A stretch of DNA of 64,000 nucleotides from Undaria pinnatifida (taxonomy: Eukaryota > Sar > Phaeophyceae > Laminariales > Alariaceae). Under the pieces are notes generated by a model. It worked only from the letters and a program-made list of their open reading frames with translations, ran no database searches and had not been told where the DNA came from. A program made the position numbers and the translations under genes. Below are positions 52,710 to 63,748 of this stretch, piece after piece; positions within the stretch are counted from its first letter, which is position 1; every line of letters begins with the position of its first letter. The DNA lies in NCBI GenBank assembly GCA_012845835.1, contig JABAKD010000029.1, forward strand, positions 14,859,453 to 14,923,452, read 5' to 3'.

Positions 52710-53461
52710 TTAGAAAACGTATTTTCGCCAAAAAACGGTATACCCCTATCGTCGGACGACTATGATACTCCATTCATACTCCATTCATACTCCATTCCCG
52801 GGTTGATCATCCAATTTTTCCTGGTCTCTAGAGTCAATTCTTGGATGGGAATGATTCGTAGACCTCCTACCCAAACATGACGAACCTCAGAACTTGAGGT
52901 GCTGTCGTATCGAGCATCAGGCACTATCATCTGCGACGGTCGCAGTTCGCGCCCCACGGTTGCGATTGACCTCAGACGGACAACCCGGTGGCGGAGCAGC
53001 TCGTCTCTTGGACGATTAACCTCGCATTTTGATGCTCACCGCATTGACACCAGCCGTGGTCATGCACGCATGTCGCTAGGGATGCACGTTGACCACTGAG
53101 TGAGGTAACTTGGGTAACAGACAGCGCTGACTGCTAGCTCGGCGGTTGTTGTGTATCTCGGACGCATGTCGGCGTGACACGCCAACGCACCGTGTCCTAT
53201 ATGCGTTGGGGGCACCTTATACTGTAAAATCGGTGACTCCGAATAAGACTGTGCACGCGGTTGGTGGTGGGCTCAATGAATGCTACCACTGTATACCCCA
53301 CCTCATCTAACCCCTTTGGGAACAAAGAACGAAAAACCGTGTCGAAATTTGATTGCGATTACAGCACCATCGGCCACACGACACACGAGTCGTCTCGGAC
53401 CAGCAGGCTTTACGGCGTCCCCAACACACAGCACATCACACCAGATAGAGTGCCACATATT
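52710..53461. other. Stretch without recognised gene
   Basis: GATACTCCATTCATACTCCA tandem at 52764-52798. CTAGCTCGGCGGTTGTTG at 53136 resembles a Pol III A box, but no B box follows at the right distance. Confidence 0.5.
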
Positions 53462-53695
53462 ATAAAAATAAAAATACACTCCAGCTGTGAGATCGAATAT
53501 TTTGTCTAAACTCATCTTTGCAAGCTGTGTGTGATACTCCGATCGCGCGTATTACGGGTTGTGTGTCCTCATTAAGGATATAGGTCGGCGACTCCCCTTG
53601 CAACTACAGTGTAGCTATCAGGGTCAACAGGGTTATGTTAGGCAGTCTGTGCGCGGAAACTATAAAACCCGTTTCTGAGGGGGACATATATATTA
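53462..53695 (-). repeat. ~230-bp dispersed element (R230), copy 2, containing family K
   Basis: AAAAATACACTCCAGCTGTG, CATCTTTGCAAGCTGTGTGT, GATATAGGTCGGCGACTCCC, CCCGTTTCTGAGGGGGAC: the inverted equivalent of 36862-37085. Confidence 0.8.
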
Positions 53696-55304
53696 CGATG
53701 TTTGAGGTGGTCCGCACATTTTCTCTCACATTTTCCAAAACGCGCGGCGGAGCCGCTCTCGGCTCGGAGCCTTAGTTTTTAAGTCTGGGGTAGACTAAGG
53801 GATGGGATAGACTAAGGGATGGGGTTGGGTTGAGTTGGGTCGACGCCCTCTCGTGACTTGTACATAAAAATAATCCCCAGAAAGACGCTTAACATAAAAT
53901 GCCTAAACTCCCCCGATAAAGTGGAGGATTATTTAGTAGATTCCGGAGCAGAACGATAAATATTTCGTTGTTTGTGTTGGCCTGAAGGATTGAAGCGTTG
54001 AAATTCTAGGATAGATGATGATAAGAAATATTGTATACGTAGCTCCGAGAAGACAATCAAACCAAACGTCCGTAAGCCTGAGGGGTTCAAGGCAGGTCGT
54101 AGGATTCACGGAATGGATTATGTGAGTCGAGGTATTGGGCAAACGATATTAATGACTGGAGAAAAGCCCCATTAGATCATTATTCTCGCGAAGCACAGGA
54201 GTCTCACACAAAAGGCGTGAGACCTCAGCTGATAATCTAACGTCGTAATCGAGAAGACGTTACAGTCTGGTGATTGCCCGCCAATCTACCAGAAATTGCA
54301 GTAGCTTCTCCCGCCCACCCACCTCTTTTATTTCGAAGGTGAGGTGGGGGGGAGTTATTACGAGGTACAATTTCTTTTGTATGCAGCAAAATTACGGCGA
54401 GGAGTTTGAATGATCGGGGACCATTTGGGGAACTCGGTCATTCGAAACCGTATAGTAGGCCCCAGACGAGGGGGCCAGGGGAGGGAGTAACAAAAGCATT
54501 TCACGGAGTAATCGCGCTATGAACAAGGAGTAACAGCGATATCGGCAAAAACTTGTGGATACCGTCAGTGCCGTCGGTAGCAGGTTACGCCAGCGGGAAC
54601 TCCCCCCACGCCTCAGAGAAAAAGAAAAACAACAACCCAATTCGAAAGATAAAACACAAAGCGAACATATTAATATTTCGCTGCTTTATCTGGTATGATT
54701 CGTGGGTGGAGACCGGTATAGGCGCCTCTCTCGGGCTAATTGCGGGGGTAGGATGCGATGCCCGAAGCGCAACGTAAGGAGATGCACCAAGTGCGCGCGA
54801 AACATGAGGATAGTTAACTCTTGCAGATAATGGAAAAAAAAAAAGAAAAACAACGACCAAGTTGCGGTAGGGGCGTTATGTTGTTGGGAGGCATTTTTCA
54901 TGCGGTGGCTCGAGGTCACTCGCGCGAGTGCCCCCCCTCTCTTCCGGGCGGTTCGGTCTTAAGCTTTCGTGCTGTTCTAATTTTGCTGTGTGAATCTGCA
55001 ATGGAATGGTAACCTACGCTGCGCCAAAACAATCTCCTACACTTTTTTGTCCGTGAGGTATTAGGTATTATTAGAGTCACTCGTGTTATTATTAATAACA
55101 GTATTAGTATAGTATTAATAGTATTAATAGTAGTAATAGTGCTCAAAACCCGGCAGTGGATATGGAGGTATATCATAATCACTCAATACCCGTGAAAGCA
55201 TCAGAACAACCGCCCTTTCCTCAGTTGAAGTGCCCAAAACAGCCAGAAACACTCGGTCATATGGCCCCAAAAATGACCCCCCCCCCCCTAGTGTGGGATG
55301 ACTC
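53696..55304. other. Stretch without recognised gene
   Basis: TATTAATA-rich stretch at 55075-55140. Nothing else recognised. Confidence 0.5.
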
Positions 55305-55455
55305 GTTGGTTAGATAGCACTATAACATCCATTTGACCAGGTGGTCACTACGCTGTGACTGTGTGGTCTTCTATTAATAGTGGATAGTGATATCTATAGC
55401 CAACAAGGGTGTGTCGTCGTGGGTTCGAATCTCACCGACTTCTTGTATTTTTTTT
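55305..55455 (+). other. tRNA-like sequence, probably a SINE head
   Basis: GATGACTCGTTGGTTAGATA could hold an A box (TCGTTGGTTAGA). GTGGGTTCGAATCTCACC at 55418-55435 is a good B box, followed by a T run. The distance (about 110 bp) is too long for a plain tRNA unless an intron-like insert is present. A related insert-like segment (GACTGTGTGGTCT...TAGTGGATAGTGAT) recurs at 55636-55672. Confidence 0.45.
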
Positions 55456-55779
55456 TCGAGCGTGCGCGCGATGGACAGCGTTGCGGACGGTTACGATAGT
55501 GCGTTCCTAGGACGAGCTCGTCCTGTGGCAAGAGGAGGTATCCGGAGATCGATGCTTTGAAGCCGCCGAGATTCTACGACCTCGAAATAATGTGTTTTGT
55601 CGGTTACGCAGCGAAATCCACTGGTAGAGACCACTCAGTCACAGTGACTGTGTGGTCTACTAGTGGATAGTGATGGACAGCCAACGGCTTGTCACGAGTT
55701 ACAACACGCTCCCACCAGCCAGCGTTGGACAATAGACGCGTGTGCACAAGCTATTCACACGCTGTTTAGAGACGCACCG

Positions 55780-55960
55780 CAACCACTGAGCTAGCGGTCA
55801 GCGCTGACTGTTGGCTCAGCGGTTACTGGGTACCTCTTACCAAAAACCCAATCCGAGATCCGCCTGGTTCGAGATCCGCCTGGTTCTCAAGTTGACTGTT
55901 AGCTGAGTGGCTACGGTGGGTCTCTAACAAAGGCACAATCTGGAGTCCGCCTGGCTAAGA
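55780..55960 (+). repeat. Two tandem degenerate tRNA-like units
   Basis: Unit 1: GTTGGCTCAGCGGTTACTGG (A-box-like), later GGTTCGAGATCC (B-box-like). Unit 2: TTAGCTGAGTGGCTACGGTG (good A box), later TCTGGAGTCCGCCTGG. They look like relics of tRNA-derived repeats rather than functional tRNA genes. Confidence 0.5.
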
Positions 55961-56344
55961 AGCCTGGACCCTAGCTATACCCTTTAGACAGGTGCGTCAA
56001 ACCTCAGCAAGGGCACAGACGCCGAACTGTTTGAGGTAAGTACATGTCGTCGAAATAGACCTGATCAAAACTGTTGGTGTTTATCGACCGAAGACGGACA
56101 TTACCGCCAGAAAGGCCAAAATCTAACCGACTAATACACCATCCGCGTGATGAACGACCCTGGCGCCTCGCGGCCGGCGGCATGGTACGGTCCATCGCTG
56201 TTACAAGCCACGGTTACGGTATGGAGGGCACTGCACCCCAAATTGGTTTCCGAGTATCTTCACCAAAAAAACGCTGGCGGCGAATTTTGCGAAATAAATG
56301 AGCGAAGAGAGCTTAAGACCTGCAACGCAATAAGTAGGGTAGTC

Positions 56345-56440
56345 TAGAGGGGCGGTGCTCGGTCTCGAAAGGAATGCGTGGTCAATCATAATAATGGTCA
56401 AATGACTAAGGCAAGTGACAAATGACTACGCGCCCCCCCC
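56345..56440 (+). mobile_element. LINE-B extreme 3' end fragment
   Basis: GGTGCTCGGTCTCGAAAGGA, ATGCGTGGTCAATC, GTCAAATGACTAAGGCAAGT match the ends of the 45640 and 58503 copies. Positions 55961-56344 hold nothing recognised. Confidence 0.6.
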
Positions 56441-58502
56441 CACATAGTATAATTCGAAGTATGGTCCCACGGCTATACGACTATGCATTAAATGAGTACC
56501 CCCCCCCATATAGCGTTTTTGAGTACTTCGTCCCACTAATAATGGATCTCCGTAGGTAACTTGCTTAATAGAATGTACAAAATATATTTTCTTGTTGGTG
56601 GGTGAGTAGGTCCTTATGTCCTTCTGTCCATTTTCTTGGCATTGGTGTACTCCTAAAATTCACATACATGTTGCGATCAACTTGCGCACGGAAAGCTTTG
56701 TCTAACTCCCGCTATCTCCCGCTCATACCTAAACCCCGCCCGCAATCTTCCGCTATGGCAAGGCAAGGAGGAAACAAAATGCGACTTATCAGTGTTATGG
56801 TTCAGATCCAGAAACGGTTCCGAGTGCTTTGTGGTTCGAAGTGGAGAGACTTGTACGATGATGTAAAGCGAAATCAAAAGGCTAGGATGATATTATTGTA
56901 TACCGGAAAAAAAACTAATGTACATTCGACGGGAAAAAATGTTTCCACGGATTATTATGTTGGCCAGCATGCCAAGCCAGATAGCTCTAGGGTGGTGGGC
57001 AATGCGCATGTTATACATGCATGTAAACACGACGATGGCGATGTTTTACAAGGTGCAAAAGTCGACCATAAGCAATAGTTAATAACCATTCTGCACAACA
57101 CGTAGCAACAGTACTGTACCAAAGGAGGAGTGGGGCCAGGGGGACAGAAACAATCTGGCCTACATTCAGATCTATGAATAACGGAAGGAACGATTCCGAG
57201 TCGATTGCAGTGGAGAAGTCTTAGAAGACGTGCACGGATGGGATCCAAATACAGGTGTAGAACATTTAGTTGTTTTCGGCAGAATCTGGCCTCCCCACCC
57301 ATGTACACCGGGGACAGAACATGCCACATGTCAGCCTTGACATAAATAACCCCGGAGCATGGACATACATAATACACAGCAGTCAGTACATAGTCCAGCG
57401 CACATATATATATGTAAACGTATGACAATGTGAAGATTAAGATTTTTTTTGTCATGGGCGATTTTACAAGGTACACATCATCGCGACCACACACAGCCTC
57501 GTGGAATACAAGAAGAGTTGTTTGGGAATCCAAATCTTTTCTCGACGCACGCATTCCGCGTGGCCACACGTACTATTGGTGCGCTCCTCGTGGTTGCTGT
57601 TCTGTTCTGCAGGCGAGCGAGTAAAACCGTTCTTGTTCTGCGCACGGAACAACTACATCGTATCGCACCCTGCAAACGGAAGGAGTCTTTCAGGTTATTA
57701 TTTTGAATTTTTATTGAACAAAGCGGACACAACCCTCTCCCCGCTATATAACGATGGACACACACACTCTGATTTTTGTGTATACATGAACACTGCTGTG
57801 CCGAACTATGTAGTACTGGCTTTCCGAATCGTTTTGTTGTTATTGTTTTTCCCGAATCATTAGTGAGCTCCACACAAACTCATCTTTTGCCGGGTGATAA
57901 TGATAATTTTTCGCTCCATGCTGTGTTAGGTCTCGAAGCCAAGCGTGTTATCTAATTTGACAGAGTGTACGCCACAAGCAAGCATCGTCAAGCCTGATCG
58001 CGACGACTGCTGCGTACGGCGGTAGAGGTGCGCCGTTCATTGTGTTTCTGAGGTTTTTGAGAAGAGGATGAGAGGCATACGCCACCCAAAATACTGATTT
58101 GGAGATAAAGAAAAGCGCTACTGTTAATAGTAGATACTGTAGACTACTGTGTTTACCCGATTAAGAATACCAATCCATGGCCTAGGTACCGCAAACAATG
58201 AAAAGTATTGCTGAACAAGATTAAGGAGCGCAGTGGATTAAAAGAAAAAAAAACATTTCAGACAAAAAAAAAAGTGCCACCTCTAGGGCAGCACGCGCCT
58301 GGCGCCAGAGGCGATGATCAACAAAATTGCATGACGATTTTGTGAGGGGGGGCTGAGCCACGTACACCTCCCGCACGCCACATATGATACTGTACTGGTG
58401 ATACCCGTACGAGCAGTAGCAAAGAAAGTAGTCATCGTGTGCGCGAGAAACATACCTGGTATCAATGTATTAGATCATAGACAAATGATGTGTGGGGGGA
58501 GG
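56441..58502. other. Stretch without recognised gene
   Basis: Long frames occur at 56602-57078 (+), 56955-57569 (-) and 57478-57873 (-), all without recognised domains. The minus frame at 57070-57330 (FCRKQLNVLHLYLDPIRARL) faintly resembles a non-LTR RT C-terminal helix. TACCTGGTA at 58453. Confidence 0.4.
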
Positions 58503-58900
58503 TCATAGTCATTTGTTGCTTGCCTTAGTCATTTGACCATACCATTGACCACACATTCCTTTCGAGACCGAGCACCGTTCCTACTACTCCTAGTAGAGAC
58601 ACCTCCAACCTTTGGGCGCTCGTTACGCTTTCTCCATATATACTATTAATACATGAAAACTGTTTGATTATGCTATCCCCATCCTGCTTCGCCGTCTGCG
58701 GCCACCATCTATCTCCTAGGATAGCGATCGTTTTCTCGCTACTCTCTCTAGTCTATCAGACTCTTCCATGTCACATACGTCTAATTTCCTCATCTTCTCC
58801 TCTATTGCATCCCGTTCCTCCTTGTACATTTCACATTCCCCTACTATGTGGGCCCCTGCATTGTGATCGGGGGCGGAGACACAGAGTGGCATGACATGAC
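58503..58900 (-). pseudogene. LINE-B reverse transcriptase C-terminal fragment
   Basis: The minus strand encodes AGAHIVGECEMYKEERDAIE then EKMRKLDVCDMEESDRL. H...C spacing and the following charged helix fit the C-terminal zinc-knuckle region of non-LTR polymerases. The frame stops soon after. Three copies in the window share this 3' end. Confidence 0.5.
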
Positions 58901-59066
58901 ATGATATGATATAATATGATATGATATGATATGATATGGTATGACATGACATGATATGATATGATATGATATGATATGATATGGTATGATATGATATGGT
59001 ATGATATGATATGATATGATATGATTTGATATGATATGATATGGTACGATATGATATGATATGATA
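58886..59066. repeat. (ATATG)n pentanucleotide array
   Basis: About 34 units of GATAT with ATGG and ACATG variants. Confidence 0.97.
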
Positions 59067-59204
59067 GCTCAGACCCGGTGGTGAAGATTGGGGGTACCCC
59101 CTACAGCCCCCTACCTACCGGAGCCTTGATCTACTACTACTTCCTGTGTTTTCACATTCATTCGTTCATCGTCCCTGGAGAGTTACAACATGAAAAAAAA
59201 AAAA

Positions 59205-59270
59205 ATACACTCCAGTTGTGAGGTCGAAGATTTTGATTTTGTCGAAACTCGCCTTTGCAAGCTCGATATA
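59205..59270 (-). repeat. Dispersed repeat family K, copy
   Basis: ATACACTCCAGTTGTGAGGT, TTTGTCGAAACTCGCCTTTG, CAAGCTCGAT. A short A run precedes it. A second partial copy in the other orientation lies at 59640-59685. Confidence 0.65.
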
Positions 59271-59345
59271 TATGGGGTTTTTATCTAGTGCCCTCGTCAT
59301 GAAGAAGGGAACACAGTCTGGCACACATGTAATAATGTATGTTCG

Positions 59346-59449
59346 TTTTTGTTTTGTTTTTTCACAAACACATCCACTTTCCAGCTTCGGGACAAGCCGT
59401 GGTCACAGGTGTCGTCCCTTCCGCCCCCCCGGCTCTTGTCTTCAATTCA
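59346..59449 (-). mobile_element. S1 SINE, tail part only (truncated copy)
   Basis: TTTTTTCACAAACACATCCA, CTTTCCAGCTTCGGGACAAG, CCGTGGTCACAGGTGTCGTC then homology stops at CTTCAATT. The tRNA-like head is missing. Confidence 0.75.
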
Positions 59450-59742
59450 CAAGGTTCTGAGTGGACTAGTATTTCATACTTCTTTTTTTGTGGTAGTAGT
59501 CTTCCTGTAATCTCGCTGACATATTTGTTTTCTTATTGCCGAGTTACCCGAGGATCCACATGTGTATGTGGAGCATTATAATTCTTCTGTTACATTATTA
59601 TCGTTGTCCTCCGACAATATAGCGTATAGACTACATATGTAAAAATCGATCTCACAGCTGGAGGAGTGTATTTTAATTTTCATAATATATATGTACAAGA
59701 AATAAATGTACCTCCGATCTAAACAGAGAATCCTTCCATAAA

Positions 59743-60180
59743 GCAGCAGCAGCAGCAGCAGCAGCAGTATGTCTCCTATTAACACTATTAATACTATTAT
59801 TATGTTGTTGAAGCGTTGCCGACTTTCGGCCGAGATCACGGCCACTCTCCTCCCGGTTCACGGCGGCGAAACATTGGCAAAATATCGGTCCGAAACAAAC
59901 GTCGGATCCGCCAGAGAACACACGGACGGGACAACATGAACCAACCAACACCATCGCCCCCCTTGTCTTCTCCACATCGTCACCATCATCACCACCACTA
60001 CTATCGCCATCCTCACCAACACCGTCACCTCCACCATCACCAGGACCATCACTACGAAGGAGGCGATGGTGTGGTTGTAGGATGATGATGATGATGATCA
60101 TGATGATGATGATGATGATGACGATCATGATGATGATGATGATGATGACGATGATGATGTTGATGTCGTTGATGATGATG
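59743..60180. repeat. (AGC)n, CACCAT-rich and (GAT)n microsatellites
   Basis: (AGC)8 at 59743-59767; CATCACCACCAC-type sequence at 59965-60055; (GATGAT)n at 60080-60180. Confidence 0.95.
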
Positions 60181-60680
60181 CTATCTCATTACTTATCGTC
60201 GCCAACATCGTTCAGTCTATAGTATATATACACATATACACATACATATTATATTAATAACATACATGTCCAGGCTTGTACTGGTACCAGGGAGGCTCAA
60301 CATTGACTAAATAATACGAAAAATAACCGTGATATACATATATTCATCCTCCGATGGATGGGGAAAAATCCTGCAACAGCTTACCACCCTTCCGCGTATT
60401 TTCATACATAGTAGTGTCAGGTCATGTGTCGATTTAACTCAATTGCATTCATTCGTAATCTAGTAAAAGGTCTATTACGGAGGACGATAGTAAATAGGAC
60501 CAAATATTGTTAGTAAAAAAGGGTGAATATAAAGGTTTTTGTATTCACCGTAGGTCCTATTTACTAGGGTCCCCCGATGAGCCGTATAGTTTTGTAATCT
60601 ACGGAGACATGATTCGTGATTCACCTATGTACGAGCGTTGTAGGATACTTGGTATTGGGAAATTAGTGTTTTCTGTCATT
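60181..60680. other. Stretch without recognised gene
   Basis: A hyphenated direct repeat with ACGG(A)GGA and AATAGGACC/GGTCCTATTT occurs at 60475-60570. Nothing else recognised. Confidence 0.5.
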
Positions 60681-60867
60681 GTTGTTGTCGTTGTTCTCGC
60701 ATTAACTCGCATAATCAAGTCCGTGGTCACAGGACAGGCTCCAGTCTCTCTGGAGCTGAGGAATACCCCAGGGAAAAACACAAACCAAAGGTGGTACACG
60801 CATATATCACAGCTGACGCAATTCATGCCTCCACCAGAAACATAGAAAAGTGGAATCGGGAGTCAAC

Positions 60868-61180
60868 TTTTTTTTTCTTTTTTTTTCTTTGCACACTTTC
60901 ACTTTCCAGCTTCTGGACAAGCCGTGGTCATAGGTGTCATCCCTTCTCCTCCCCGGTTCTTGCCTTCAATTTTATCGCGCATAGGGTTCAGCAATCCCAC
61001 TGTTCGTCGATTGTTCATCGAGTGTTGCTAACTCACGCTCTCGCGCTTTCCGCAAGTCAATTTGTCCACAAGAAACAGTCCCAACGAATTTATACGAGTA
61101 TGCACTCGGCGGGGCTCGAACTCACAAAACTGACCTATACCAGGCTCGAGGATAACCTGATACGCCACCAGGGCGACCGG
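60868..61180 (-). mobile_element. tRNA-derived SINE (S1), copy 6, nested in LINE-A
   Basis: Poly-T tail at 60868, GCTCTCGCGCTTTCCGCAAG, GGGGCTCGAACTCAC, head GATACGCCACCAGGGCGACC. It splits the LINE-A 3' UTR between GGGAGTC and CTACGATGTGCCAGGTC, so it inserted after the LINE. Confidence 0.88.
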
Positions 61181-61701
61181 ATGGTATGAACCTACGATGT
61201 GCCAGGTCATACTGGTGCATACGTCTCACCACTCGCGCCTGGAAAAACCGACTATACTGCTTGTCACCAAAGAAAGACTACCACGTATATATTGCACGTA
61301 GTACCTATCACTACGCGTACGCACGACAGGCGCAAGTCAATTGGAAAAAATAAACAAAGAAAAGAAGAGAAGGTAAAGGAAAGGAAAGACAAGACAAGAA
61401 AGCGAAAAAACGAAAAAGGATGAAAAAAAAAAGGCAAGAAAAGCAAGAAAAAAACAATACAAGAAGAGAAAGCAGGGAAAGGAAAAGAAAAAAAATGTTA
61501 TACTAGCAGACCGTAGGAACTGACTAAAGACGGCATTGAGCTCATAGAGGGTATCAAGTGCATCGTCAATGGCACTGGGGAGAAAACGCAACATGGCGAA
61601 GAAGTCAGGGCGGTCTTATGCTATCTTGTGACGGCCATTGGAAGGCCCGCAAATTTCAAGACGATGATGGCCAGACCCAGACTTCAGTCTCTTGAGCATG
61701 A

Positions 61702-63270
61702 CGCCCCCCCTTCCCCCCTCCCCCCCTCCCCCGCTCCCCCCTCGCCCCTCCCCCCCTCCTCCCTTTCCCCTCCCCCCTCCCCCCTCCCCCCCTCCCCCCT
61801 CCCCCCCTCCCCCCTCCCCCCCTCCACCCCTCCCCCCTCCCCCCCTCCCCCCTCCCCCCCTCCCCCGTCCCCCCCTCCCCCCCTTCCCCCATCCCCCCTC
61901 CCCCCCTCCCCCTCTCCCCCCCACCCCCTCCCCCCTTCCCCCCTTTCCCCCTTTCCCCCTTTCCCCCTTTCCCCCTCCCCCCCTCCCCCCCTTCCCCCTC
62001 CCTCCCTCCCCCCTCCCCCCCTCCCCCCTCCTCCCCTGCCCCCTCCCCCCCTCTCCCCCCCCCCCCTTCCCTCATCCCCCCTCCCCCCTCCCCCCCTCCC
62101 CCCCTCCCTCCTCCCCCCCTTCCCCCCTCCCCCCCTCCCCCCTTCCCCCACTTCCCCCTCCCCCCCTCCCCCCCTCCCCCCTCCCCCCTTGCCCCCTGCC
62201 CCCCTCTCCCCTCCCTCAATCCCCCCTCCCCCCTTTCCCTCATCCCCCCTCCCCCCTCCCCCTCTCCCCCTCTCCCCCCCTCCCCCCCTCCCCCCCTCCC
62301 CCCTCCCCCCCTCCCCCCTCCCCCCCTCCCCCCCTCCCCCCTCCCCCCCTCCCCCCTCCCCCCCTCCCCCCCTCCCCCCTCCCCCCCTCGCCACTTCCCC
62401 CCTCCCCCCATCCCCCAACCCCCTTCCCCTTCCCCTCTCCCCCCCCTCCCCCCCTCCCCCTCTCCTCCCTCCCCCCCTTCCCCTCTCCGCCTCCCCACCT
62501 TCCTGCTCCCCCCCCCCCCCCCCCCCTTTCCCCCCTTCCCCCCTCCCCCCCCCCCCCTCCCCCCGCCCCCCTCCCCCCCCCCTCCCCCCTTCCCCCCTCC
62601 CCCCTCCCCCGTCCCCCCCCGCCTCCCCCCCTCCCCCCTCCCCCCCTCCCCCCTCCCCCCGCTCCCCCCTTCCCCCCTCCCCCCTCCCCCCCTTTCCCCC
62701 TCCCCCCCTCCCCCCCTCCCCCCCTCCCCCCTCCCTCCCTCCCTCCCTTCCCCCATCCCCCCTCCCCCCCTCCCCGTCTCCCCCCCTTCCCCCGTCCCCC
62801 CCTTCCCCCCTCCCCCCCTCCCCCCCTCCCCCCCTCCCCCCTTCCCCCTCCCCCCTCCCCCCGCTCCCCCCTCCCCCCCTCCCCCCTCCCCCCTCCCCTC
62901 ATCCCCCCTTTCCCCCTCCCCCCCTCCCCCCCTCCCCCCCTCCCCCCTCCCTCCCTCCCCCCCTTCCCCCATCCCCCCTCCCCCCCTCCCCGTCTTCCCC
63001 CCTTTCCCCGTCCCGCCCTTCCCCCTCCCCCCCTCCCCCCCTCCCCCCCTCCTCCCCTCCCCCCTCCCCCCTCCCCCCTCCCGCCGATCCCCCCTCCCCC
63101 CCTCCCCCCTCCCCCCTCCCCCCTCCCCTCATCCCCCCTTCCCCCATCCCCCCTCCCCCCCTCCCCGTCTTCCCCCCTTTCCCCGTCCCCCCCTTCCCCC
63201 TCCCCCCCCTCCCCCCCTCCCCCCCTCCTCCCCTCCCCCCTCCCCCCTCCCCCCCTCCCCCCTCCCCCCG
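61702..63270. repeat. C-rich (CCCCCCT)n array, about 1.57 kb
   Basis: Nearly pure C/T on the plus strand, units mostly CCCCCCT or CCCCCT with CATCCCC and CGTCCCC variants. Equivalent arrays in LINE-A copies 1 and 2 are about 95 and 150 bp. The G-rich strand is strongly G-quadruplex-prone. Confidence 0.97.
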
Positions 63271-63748
63271 GCCGCTTAGAGATGCCAACGGTGGATGGCG
63301 CTGCCGCAGTCTTTGCGCGTCGCTCTGCAGCTTTGCGTCTCTCCGTTTCATGCCAGTTCCGCATGAACAACTCGGCTCCCTCCTCTACTCGTCGAAACCA
63401 TCTGCCAGCCTTGTGAGCAGCCTTTCGCCACCCTTCGAATTTCATTCCAAAGACTGACATATTCTCCTTCAGATGCACCAACCAGTTCTTCTCTTGCCCC
63501 CCTGAGTAGCCCTTACCCCCAACAAGCTCCCCAAACATCACCCTCTGTGGCAGACGATCCTCCCCCATACGTGCTACGAATCCCGCAAACAATATCCTCC
63601 GTTTGCGCACTATCGCCTCTATGCTCTCGGAAGCTGTCTTGGCAAACGCGTCGGCGTACGATAGGGTGTGGTCGTCGCGCTTCCGATTCCGCCATCCGAG
63701 GCGTCGGAGGAGCATGAAGTGGTGAACCCGTCGTAGCCTGTCATAGTC
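63271..63748 (-). pseudogene. LINE-A RT C-terminal coding segment, copy 3
   Basis: The minus-strand frame reads [80 protein letters not shown] and then runs into the Gly-rich array. Only the post-catalytic part remains. Confidence 0.85.

Larger units (their letters stand above)
60681..63748 (-). mobile_element. LINE-A copy 3, with a nested SINE and a 1.6-kb C-rich array
   Basis: On the minus strand: 5'-truncated RT C-terminal region from 63748, the expanded array, 3' UTR with pyrimidine tract, a SINE insertion at 60868-61180, and the (GTTGTC)-type tail at 60681-60695. The right boundary is where homology to copy 2 stops (TCATAGTC). Confidence 0.88.

Noticed and set aside
61628-63457. Open frames of 609 and 574 codons on the plus strand
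   Set aside because: They are Pro/Ser/Leu translations of the (CCCCCCT)n array, which stays open in several frames; the true coding relic (LINE-A) is on the other strand.
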